The notes under the pieces are model-generated. The model had not been told where the DNA came from. It saw nothing but the letters and a program-made list of their open reading frames with translations, and did not search any database. The position numbers and the translations under genes were made by a program. Positions 58,025 through 64,000 of a stretch of 64,000 nucleotides of DNA are shown here, piece by piece. The stretch is taken from contig JBBAVI010000001.1 in assembly GCA_040397785.1 (NCBI GenBank), positions 77,985-141,984 on the forward strand, in the 5' to 3' direction. Within the stretch, counting starts at the first letter, position 1. Every line of letters starts with the position of its first letter. The stretch comes from M3007 sp040397785. GTDB lineage: Bacteria > Bacteroidota > Bacteroidia > Chitinophagales > Saprospiraceae.

Positions 58025-59452
58025 ATGGAAAATTTTTGGAAGTTTTTGCCCAAGCTTGTTCGAAAAGCAATCACGCTTGGTGTTCTTTTAACACTAAGCA
58101 AAAGTGCGATCGCACAAAGCGCAAGCCGCACCGCAGATTCGCTTTTTATTCGCAATATTTTTACCCATGCCCTCACCCAAGGTAAAAGTTACGCCTGGTT
58201 GGAGCATCTCACCAAACAAATTGGGCACCGATTGAGCGGTAGTGCCAGCGCAGCCAAGGCAGAAAACTGGACTTTTTCCGTGTTGGATTCCCTCGGATTG
58301 GATCAAACCAGGAAATTGCCTTGCATGGTACCGCATTGGGTGCGCGGCAAGGCGGAAAAGGTAAAAGTACTGTCCAAAGGTGGCGTAAAAGGGTTTGATT
58401 TGCACGCGTTGGCCCTCGGTGGATCGGTTGCGACACCTAAGAGCGGATTGCAAGCCGAAATTGTGCGCGTACAGCAATGGGAGGAATTGGACAAATTGGG
58501 TGAAAAAGGCATTAAAGGCAAAATCGTGTACTACAGCCGGGCCATGGACCAAAGCAAGCTCCGCACCTTTGAGGCGTACGGCGGTGCGGTCGACCAACGG
58601 GTATTTGGGGCCTCGCGTGCGGCCAAATATGGTGCTTTGGGGGTAATCGTACGTTCGGTAGGCACCCGCATCGATGATTTCCCGCACACCGGCACCTTGC
58701 GGTACGATTCTACCTATGCGCTTATACCAGCCGCGGCCATCAGCACCCGGGATGCTGAAAAACTCAACGCGCTGTTACAACAAGGCCATAAAGTGCAGGT
58801 TTCGATGGAAATGCACTGCGAAACCCTGCCCGATGTGCCTGCCAATAGCATCATTGCTGAAATAAAAGGCAGCGAATTTCCCAATGAAGTAGTACTTGTT
58901 GGCGGCCACTTAGACAGTTGGGATGTGGGCGAGGGCGCACACGACGACGGCGCAGGCGTGGTACAAAGCATGGAAGTGCTGCGGATCTTGCATCAATTGG
59001 GGTACAAGCCCCGGCATACCATCCGTTGCGTATTGTTTATGAACGAAGAAAACGGCGGTCGCGGCGGCGCATCGTACTATCAATATGTGCGCGAAAAAAA
59101 GGAATTTCCCCTGGCTTCCATCGAAAGTGATGCGGGCGGGTTTACGCCCCGTGGATTTACGTTCGAAGGCGATGCGTCGGTTTTTGGGCCGTTTTACGAA
59201 AAAGTATCAGGCTATCAGGCCCTGCTGGAACCGTACGGACTCAAATTCAGCAAAGGCGGTTCCGGCGCCGATGTGGGTCCGCTGCGTCCCTTAAAAGGCC
59301 TGTTAGTGGGCTATTCTCCAGATTCACAACGTTATTTCGACCTGCACCACACGGCAGCCGACGTGTTGGAGACGGTCAATGCCCGGGAATTGGAATTGGG
59401 TGCGGCGAGCATGGCGGCTTTGGTGTATTTGTTGGATTTGTATGGGTTGTAG
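58025..59452 (+). CDS. M28 family zinc carboxypeptidase/aminopeptidase (carboxypeptidase Q-like)
   Basis: 475 residues from ATG 58025; signal region 'KFLPKLVRKAITLGVLLTLSKSAIAQ'. A PA-type insert sits around 130-260 (residues 'KGKIVYYSRAMDQSK', 'AAKYGALGVIVRSVG'). The zinc-binding core: 'VVLVGGHLDSWDVGEGAHDDGAGVVQSMEVL' (His and Asp ligands), 'CVLFMNEENGGRGGASYY' (Glu-Glu) and 'IESDAGGFTPRGF', with the last His in 'RYFDLHHTAADVLE'. This order matches carboxypeptidase Q and other M28 peptidases that act on dipeptides outside the cytosol. Confidence 0.92.
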   Translation: MENFWKFLPKLVRKAITLGVLLTLSKSAIAQSASRTADSLFIRNIFTHALTQGKSYAWLEHLTKQIGHRLSGSASAAKAENWTFSVLDSLGLDQTRKLPCMVPHWVRGKAEKVKVLSKGGVKGFDLHALALGGSVATPKSGLQAEIVRVQQWEELDKLGEKGIKGKIVYYSRAMDQSKLRTFEAYGGAVDQRVFGASRAAKYGALGVIVRSVGTRIDDFPHTGTLRYDSTYALIPAAAISTRDAEKLNALLQQGHKVQVSMEMHCETLPDVPANSIIAEIKGSEFPNEVVLVGGHLDSWDVGEGAHDDGAGVVQSMEVLRILHQLGYKPRHTIRCVLFMNEENGGRGGASYYQYVREKKEFPLASIESDAGGFTPRGFTFEGDASVFGPFYEKVSGYQALLEPYGLKFSKGGSGADVGPLRPLKGLLVGYSPDSQRYFDLHHTAADVLETVNARELELGAASMAALVYLLDLYGL

Positions 59453-59459
59453 GTCGCGT

Positions 59460-59530
59460 GACGTGTTCTCTCGACGTGTTGACCACGACGTGTTGCCCAC
59501 GACGTGTCCCCCCCGACTGAAGTTCGGGGG
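59460..59530. repeat. 14-bp tandem repeat and GC-rich hairpin
   Basis: Three and a half copies of GACGTGTTGMCCAC (starts 59460, 59473, 59487, 59501). It runs into CCCCCGA (59510-59516) and TCGGGGG (59524-59530), which pair as a 7-bp stem. The repeat begins about 8 bp after the stop codon of the M28 gene. It lies exactly where composition drops from host-like to AT-rich. Confidence 0.65.
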
Positions 59531-59640
59531 TTTCAAGATGTGAGGGCGTATAAAAAGGTTCAGAAGTCACAAAGCGCTATATCCTTGATCAATCTATTCA
59601 TGATCAGGTTGATAAACGACCCTAAATTCTAAAATCAATT

Positions 59641-61095
59641 ATGAAATTTAAAATCTTTTTAACGATAGTTTTCCTGACAGTTTCAATTAATTCATTTGGA
59701 CAATCCATAAAAAGGATTGACGGAAGCAAAATTTCTGCAGACAGTTTAAATGCAAAAATTGAATACTTAATGAAAGTTGCCAATGTTTCAGGTCTTGCAG
59801 TTTCAGTTTTTAATGAAAATAAACCCATTTTTACCAAAACTTACGGTCTTGCAAATGTTCAAAAAAATGTACCCTTTGAAAAAAAATCAGTAGTGTATGC
59901 CGCCTCTTTTGCCAAAACCGTCTTTGCTTACATTGCTATGCAGTATGTACAAGAAAAGTTGATAGACCTTGATAAACCACTTGTAGAATATTTGAATAAA
60001 CCATTACCAGATTATAAATTAAATGGTTTTAGACGTGGCTATCACGACCTAAAAGACGACAAACGTTACGAAAAAATTACAGCCAGAATGTGCCTTACAC
60101 ATACAACAGGTTTTCCTAATTGGCGTTGGTTTGAAACAGATAAAAAACTAAAAATTAAATCTGACCCAGGTACTCGTTACTCGTATTCAGGTGAAGGGCT
60201 TTACTTGTTGCAATTTGTGATTGAACAATTAACAGGTAAAGATTATGAAACCATTTCACAAGAACGCGTTTTTAAACCATTGGAAATGACAAACACAAGC
60301 CAAGTTTGGCAAACTCGTTTTGACACCAATATTTGTTACGGACACAATTCAAAAGGCGAACCCTATGAACTAATGAAATGGAAAGAAGCAAGTGCTGGTG
60401 GTTCTATGAGTACAACCCTTGAAGACTTCACAAAATTTTATACCGCACTGATCAGTGGAAAAGGACTTTCAAAAAAGAGTTACAATGAAATGACAAGCCA
60501 ACAGATTAGCATAAAATCAAGAAGCCAATTTGGACCACTTGCCCAAATCGACAGTACAGATAACGACATTATTCAGTTAGGATATGGTTTTGGCGTTGGA
60601 ACATTTACCACACCTTTTGGGCGAGCATTTTTTAAAGAAGGACACGATGACGGGTGGGGACATTATTCCATTTGTTTTCCAGACGAAAAAATTGCAGTTG
60701 TCATTATGACCAACAACGACAATGGCGAAAGTATTTTTAAAGAATTTTTAGCCTACTCAATAGCCGACACATATACGCCTTGGCGTTGGGAAAACTATAT
60801 TCCGTACAATTATATTCCACCGCCAATATCAAATATATATCAAGTACCAACCCAAGATTTGGACAAATACTTGGGCCTTTACAGTAGTAAGCAACTGCCA
60901 ATCAAGATTGCTATTACAAAAAACAACTTAAATCTGATCGCACAAGCGACAGGACAAAATGCGCTTACTTTACAGGCGACAAAAAAAGACGAATTTAGTT
61001 ATTCGGAGGAGGGGGTAATTTTAGAATTTAATCCTGCTGACAAGACAATGCTTTTGAAGCAATCCGGACAGATTTATAACTTTGTGAAAGAATAA
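59641..61095 (+). CDS. Serine hydrolase, class C beta-lactamase-like
   Basis: 484 residues with a signal peptide (MKFKIFLTIVFLTVSINSFGQ). The penicillin-binding-protein fold: catalytic SxxK is 'AASFAKTVF' (Ser, Lys), the second motif YxN appears as 'TRYSYSGEGLYLLQFV' (Tyr-Ser-Tyr-Ser). The third motif is not obvious: the nearest candidate is 'EGHDDGWGHYSICF'. A C-terminal domain (about 390-484) resembles DUF3471. Substrate unknown; activity on beta-lactams should not be assumed. Clearly more AT-rich than the genes before it, so probably acquired. Confidence 0.8.
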   Translation: MKFKIFLTIVFLTVSINSFGQSIKRIDGSKISADSLNAKIEYLMKVANVSGLAVSVFNENKPIFTKTYGLANVQKNVPFEKKSVVYAASFAKTVFAYIAMQYVQEKLIDLDKPLVEYLNKPLPDYKLNGFRRGYHDLKDDKRYEKITARMCLTHTTGFPNWRWFETDKKLKIKSDPGTRYSYSGEGLYLLQFVIEQLTGKDYETISQERVFKPLEMTNTSQVWQTRFDTNICYGHNSKGEPYELMKWKEASAGGSMSTTLEDFTKFYTALISGKGLSKKSYNEMTSQQISIKSRSQFGPLAQIDSTDNDIIQLGYGFGVGTFTTPFGRAFFKEGHDDGWGHYSICFPDEKIAVVIMTNNDNGESIFKEFLAYSIADTYTPWRWENYIPYNYIPPPISNIYQVPTQDLDKYLGLYSSKQLPIKIAITKNNLNLIAQATGQNALTLQATKKDEFSYSEEGVILEFNPADKTMLLKQSGQIYNFVKE

Positions 61096-61106
61096 AAACG
61101 GCACAT

Positions 61107-61291
61107 AACAAGGTGTTTTGCAATATTGGGGCGGACGGAACAACAACGAGCATTCGTAATTATATATGGCGTTTGTTCGGTAATACGAGTTTATATTGGC
61201 ACTTTGTTGTTATTTTAATCATTATTTTTTCAATTGGGCTTCGGTTCCGGGCTGACGTTTTTCAAATTCCCCAACATCGCAAAGCCTTATT
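61107..61291. repeat. Cassette-boundary-like inverted repeat 1
   Basis: Long imperfect hairpin starting 12 bp after the hydrolase stop. Outer arms AACAAGGTGTTTTGCAATAT (continuing TGGGG to 61131) and CCCCAACATCGCAAAGCCTT (continuing ATT, 61269-61291) match at 19 of 23 positions apart from a 2-bp insertion, and all four mismatches are transitions. An inner arm CGGAAC/GTTCCG continues the symmetry. The sequence TGACAGATA lies at 61332-61340, 4 bp before the next ATG. Occupies almost the whole 61096-61344 gap. Confidence 0.55.
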
Positions 61292-61344
61292 CTTTATGCG
61301 TCACCCTATTTCGACCGCACAACAAACGAACTGACAGATAAAAA

Positions 61345-62058
61345 ATGAAATTAATAACGTGGAATTGCCAAGGAGCATTTAGAAAAAAAGCAGACACGAT
61401 TTTGTTACATCAACCAGACATTTTGGTTGTTCAAGAATGCGAGCATCCCGACAATTTAGTTTTCAATTCGACAACTCAACGGCCTAACGACTTTCTGTGG
61501 TTTGGCAACAACAAGCACAAAGGACTTGGTGTTTTTTCATATAGCGATTACAAGTTTCAACTGCTCGAACAACACAATGCAGAATTTAAAATTGTAGTGC
61601 CCATTTCTGTAACTGGTGGAGAATTCGACTTTACACTTTACGCCATTTGTGCAAACAATCCTGAAGACAAAAGGAATCAGTACATCGGGCAAGTTTGGAA
61701 AGCAATCAATTATTATGACCAAATATTAAACGAAGGAAATTCCATTCTGACAGGAGACTTTAATAGTAACTCAATTTGGGATAAAAAAAACAGAATAGGA
61801 AACCATTCTGATGTAGTTAATTTTTTAGAACAAAAGGGAATACATAGTTTGTACCACAAGTATTTTGACGAGCAACATGGTAAAGAAACACAATCGACAT
61901 TTTATTTATATAGACATGAAAACCGGCCATTTCATATTGACTATTGTTTCGCATCCTCAGACCTTTATGATAAAGTAAAAAATGTAGAAATTGGGACATA
62001 CGAAAATTGGATAACGCACAGCGACCATACGCCGCTGATAATAAATTTTGACTTATGA
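61345..62058 (+). CDS. Endonuclease/exonuclease/phosphatase family protein
   Basis: 237 residues with no signal peptide, so probably cytosolic. The metal-dependent fold is clear: 'KLITWNCQGAF' (Asn), 'DILVVQECEHP' (catalytic Glu), 'NSILTGDFNSNSIWD' (Asp-x-Asn) and 'NWITHSDHTPLIINF' (Asp-His). Relatives act on DNA, RNA or inositol phosphates, and the substrate here is not predictable. It is flanked on both sides by long hairpins at 61107-61291 and 62083-62175, so it looks like a self-contained cassette. AT-rich. Confidence 0.82.
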   Translation: MKLITWNCQGAFRKKADTILLHQPDILVVQECEHPDNLVFNSTTQRPNDFLWFGNNKHKGLGVFSYSDYKFQLLEQHNAEFKIVVPISVTGGEFDFTLYAICANNPEDKRNQYIGQVWKAINYYDQILNEGNSILTGDFNSNSIWDKKNRIGNHSDVVNFLEQKGIHSLYHKYFDEQHGKETQSTFYLYRHENRPFHIDYCFASSDLYDKVKNVEIGTYENWITHSDHTPLIINFDL

Positions 62059-62082
62059 AATAAGAAGTGCAAAAGTATATCA

Positions 62083-62175
62083 TGGTATTGCCAAAAGCAG
62101 GGATTCGGTGCTTTATTCAACATTTGTAATTCTAATGAACATTAGTAATTCTAAAACCCCGCCTTCGGCAATACC
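62083..62175. repeat. Cassette-boundary-like inverted repeat 2
   Basis: Arms GGTATTGCCAAAAGCAGGG (62084-62102) and CCCCGCCTTCGGCAATACC (62157-62175) pair at 16 of 19 positions. The three differences are A-C on the plus strand, which become G-T wobble pairs on the minus strand, so the bottom strand folds better. Inside, GTAATTCTAA occurs twice (62126, 62145) around a small palindrome. TGACAGATA recurs at 62197-62205, as in repeat 1. Confidence 0.6.
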
Positions 62176-62205
62176 TACACGTTGGCAGAAACCCAATGAC
62201 AGATA

Positions 62206-62407
62206 GTTCAACCATCAACTGACGAGCCTTGACCAAGACTTTTGGGGTGGACGATTTACTAGACTTGTTGCGGTGGGAAGTTGAAAAGTGTGAATGATGT
62301 AACTATCTTAAAAAATTGTGTAATGCTTGCCACAGTTAGGAGATCCACCTTTGCGACACAACTATTTACAAGGGGCCAGTATAAAAACAATAAACATAAA
62401 TCGAACG
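62206..62407. other. Gap upstream of the OsmC gene
   Basis: About 200 bp with no credible gene. CACCTTTG (62348-62355), one base from the -7 consensus, lies 53 bp before the OsmC ATG. Base composition is mixed. Confidence 0.3.
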
Positions 62408-62824
62408 ATGATACGCACAGCAAAAGCACATTGGGAAGGTGATTTAAAAGAAGGCAAGGGCTCCCTTACTACAGCAAGCAACATTTTAAAGCAAACAAAC
62501 TACAGTTTTAAAACACGGTTTGAAGATGGGGCAGCAGGAACAAACCCGGAGGAATTATTGGCCGCAGCCCATGCTGGATGTTTTACGATGGCTGTAGCGG
62601 CCATGTTCACTCAAAAAAAAATAATTCCAACAGCGTTGGATACCGAAGCAACCTTAACAATGGAAGGATTAAATATTACAAATATTCATTTGTCTATTAC
62701 AGGTTTAGTACCAGGAATTACTGCTGATGATTTTAAAGCAATTACAAAAGATGCAGAAAAAAACTGCTTGATTTCGAAAGTCTTAAACATCCCAATTATT
62801 TCTGAAGCATTTTTAAAAATCTGA
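62408..62824 (+). CDS. OsmC family peroxide reductase
   Basis: 138 residues from ATG 62408; the upstream frame is not conserved in character. 'AHWEGDLKEGKGSLTTAS', 'FEDGAAGTNPEELLAAAHAGCFTMAVA' (resolving/peroxidatic Cys near residue 58) and the second Cys in 'DAEKNCLISKVLNIPI' form the OsmC redox pair that reduces organic hydroperoxides. The N-terminal helix-strand order is of the classic OsmC type. The oxidoreductase gene follows 13 bp downstream, probably in one transcript for redox stress. Confidence 0.9.
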   Translation: MIRTAKAHWEGDLKEGKGSLTTASNILKQTNYSFKTRFEDGAAGTNPEELLAAAHAGCFTMAVAAMFTQKKIIPTALDTEATLTMEGLNITNIHLSITGLVPGITADDFKAITKDAEKNCLISKVLNIPIISEAFLKI

Positions 62825-62837
62825 CAGCTAAAATAAA

Positions 62838-63836
62838 ATGAAAACGAAGCAAATAGTACTTGCCAGCAGGCCAAAAGGGATTCCTGTGCCGGAAAATTTT
62901 AATATTGAATCTTTTGAGTTGGCAGAAATTAAAGATAATGAAGTATTGCTGGAAGCTATGTATTTTTCTGTAGACCCCTACATGCGTGGCAGAATGAATG
63001 ATGCTAAATCGTATGCCCCTCCGTTTGAAATTGGAAAGCCAATTACAGGTGGCGTAATCGCGAAGGTTGTAAAAAGCAATACAGGAAATTTTAAAGAAAA
63101 TGATATTGTTACGGGTAATCTTCCTTGGCAACAACATTGTATTGCAACAGCAACCAGCTTACTAAAAATTGATACAAGCATAGCACCGGCAAGTTATTAT
63201 TTGGGCATATTGGGTATGCCCGGCCTCACTGCCTATTTTGGTTTATTGCATATTGGCAAACCAAAAGCAGGTGAAACGGTTGTGGTGTCTGGTGCCGCAG
63301 GTGCTGTTGGTCTAGTTGTTGGTCAAATAGCCAAAATACAGGGTTGTCGTGTAGTTGGGATAGCCGGCACCGATGAAAAAGTAAAATTATTAAAAGAAGA
63401 ATTTGGCTTTGATGAGGTCATAAATTATAAAACCTGTACCGATTTAAAGAAAGCGATTACGGATGCTTGTCCAAAAGCAGTTGATATATATTACGATAAT
63501 GTAGGAGGTGAAACTTCAGATGCGGTTATTAGTAATATAAACTTCAATGCAAGAATTGTATTGTGTGGACAAATTGCGTTATACAACATTACTGAAATAC
63601 CAATGGGCCCCCGAATTCAACCGATGTTATTAACCAGAAGTGTGTTAATGCAGGGTTTTATCATTGGCAATTATCAAAGTCAATTTGGTGCGGGAAGCAA
63701 GCAATTAGCCAAGTGGGTAGAAGAAGGTAAACTAAAATACAAAGAAACAATTGTAAAAGGCTTTGATAAATTGCCAGATGCATTGCTGGGTTTATTCGAA
63801 GGACAAAATATTGGAAAAATGATCGTGGGAGTTTAA
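62838..63836 (+). CDS. NADP-dependent medium-chain oxidoreductase (zinc-independent)
   Basis: 332 residues. Medium-chain dehydrogenase fold of the leukotriene B4 12-hydroxydehydrogenase/alkenal reductase type: 'VLLEAMYFSVDPYMRGRMND' at the N-terminus, 'LGMPGLTAYFGLLHIGKPKAGETVVVSGAAGAVGLVVGQIAKI' (NADP site), 'DIYYDNVGGE' and 'VLMQGFIIGNYQ'. There are no zinc ligands. It would reduce alkenals, quinones or similar electrophiles. Placed after OsmC, 13 bp apart. Confidence 0.9.
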   Translation: MKTKQIVLASRPKGIPVPENFNIESFELAEIKDNEVLLEAMYFSVDPYMRGRMNDAKSYAPPFEIGKPITGGVIAKVVKSNTGNFKENDIVTGNLPWQQHCIATATSLLKIDTSIAPASYYLGILGMPGLTAYFGLLHIGKPKAGETVVVSGAAGAVGLVVGQIAKIQGCRVVGIAGTDEKVKLLKEEFGFDEVINYKTCTDLKKAITDACPKAVDIYYDNVGGETSDAVISNINFNARIVLCGQIALYNITEIPMGPRIQPMLLTRSVLMQGFIIGNYQSQFGAGSKQLAKWVEEGKLKYKETIVKGFDKLPDALLGLFEGQNIGKMIVGV

Positions 63837-63850
63837 AACTGAAATCAAAT

Positions 63851-63877
63851 AGAAAATCATCATCCTAATGATTTTCT
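63851..63877 (+). terminator. Hairpin after the oxidoreductase gene
   Basis: AGAAAATCAT (63851-63860) and ATGATTTTCT (63868-63877) are perfect 10-bp arms with loop CATCCTA. No T tract follows, so termination is likely weak. Confidence 0.5.
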
Positions 63878-63898
63878 ACAATACTTAAATATAAGGCA

Positions 63899-64000
63899 AT
63901 GGTTACCGAAAAAAAAGAAGCGCCAACTAAAATAGCTGAACATACATCAGAGCAACCAAAAGAGCCTTATGAAATAATGGTTGAGCAAGTAGAGGCAGGG
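63899..64000 (+). CDS. Start of a gene cut by the window edge
   Basis: ATG at 63899 opens a frame of 34 codons that runs past the end: polar and charged (MVTEKKEAPTKIAEHTSEQ), then 'KEPYEIMVEQVEAG'. Too short to assign. It follows the oxidoreductase by 62 bp and may belong to the same group. Confidence 0.4.
   Translation, partial: MVTEKKEAPTKIAEHTSEQPKEPYEIMVEQVEAG

Noticed and set aside
59641..61095. Calling the serine hydrolase a beta-lactam resistance gene
   Set aside because: SxxK is present but the third motif is not clear, and most members of this large family act on other substrates.
61096..62205. Classical integron attC sites
   Set aside because: The canonical RYYYAAC and GTTRRRY boxes are missing and no integrase gene is in the window; kept only as cassette-like structures.
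1..64000. tRNA, rRNA and insertion sequences
   Set aside because: No T-loop-like GGTTCRANTCC motif, rRNA segment or transposase reading frame was noticed in reading both strands; a covariance-model search would be decisive.

Overview
The window is a chromosomal segment of a Bacteroidota bacterium, most likely from the Saprospirales (Saprospiraceae or Haliscomenobacteraceae relatives). Evidence for the phylum: type IX secretion (T9SS) sorting domains of both the short type A and the gliding-associated type B; lineage-typical families (DUF4783, DUF5606, DUF5916, OstA-like, ribosomal protein THX, a Prc-type tail-specific protease); and recurrent Bacteroidota promoter -7 boxes of the form TAnnTTTG. 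The genus is inferred and not proven. No rRNA, tRNA, CRISPR array or intact insertion sequence was seen.

Layout. 1-10.5 kb: a DUF4783 protein, the 38-residue ribosomal protein THX, a lipoprotein, a T9SS-exported protein flanked by a 41-bp direct repeat, a TIGR04282 glycosyltransferase, a DUF5916 protein, dnaX, a Crp-like regulator, pyrD and a bacilliredoxin. A REP-like palindrome cluster follows. 10.7-19.4 kb: a fused hydroxyacyl-CoA dehydrogenase/enoyl-CoA hydratase, a CTD-only T9SS protein, an NRDE protein coupled to a family 2 glycosyltransferase, DUF5606, frr, a SpoIIE-type phosphatase, a biotin carrier and panC. 19.5-27.3 kb: a membrane ligase/polymerase with TPRs, a polyprenyl diphosphate synthase, a Crp/Fnr regulator with a beta-barrel protein and a Rossmann-like protein, rsmE, a likely ATP-grasp protein and uppS.

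27.3-34.7 kb, minus strand: an exopolysaccharide operon. In transcription order it holds a Wzc-like chain-length/kinase protein, a Wzx-like flippase, a glycosyltransferase, a previously unlisted 37-residue membrane peptide (ATGA overlap), an O-antigen ligase/polymerase and a half-length TolC-like protein. uppS, the polyprenyl synthase and the other glycosyltransferases nearby fit a region rich in envelope polysaccharide functions.

35.1-44.2 kb: a tail-specific protease, then an AT-rich restriction-modification island with a controller protein and endonuclease facing a convergent N6-adenine methyltransferase. The two stop codons lie in one perfect palindrome. After it come an AlkD-like protein, a PKD-cyclophilin lipoprotein and an OstA-like protein. 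44.4-52.5 kb: one giant T9SS type B adhesin-like protein with about 21-23 SprB repeats in alternating A/B units. 52.6-59.5 kb: uvrA, an M1 peptidase and an M28 peptidase.

59.6-64 kb: an AT-rich accessory stretch (class C beta-lactamase-like hydrolase, endonuclease/exonuclease/phosphatase protein, OsmC, medium-chain oxidoreductase). Its first two intergenic gaps each hold a long imperfect inverted repeat resembling a mobile gene-cassette boundary. With the restriction-modification island, this is the best candidate for something not yet well described.
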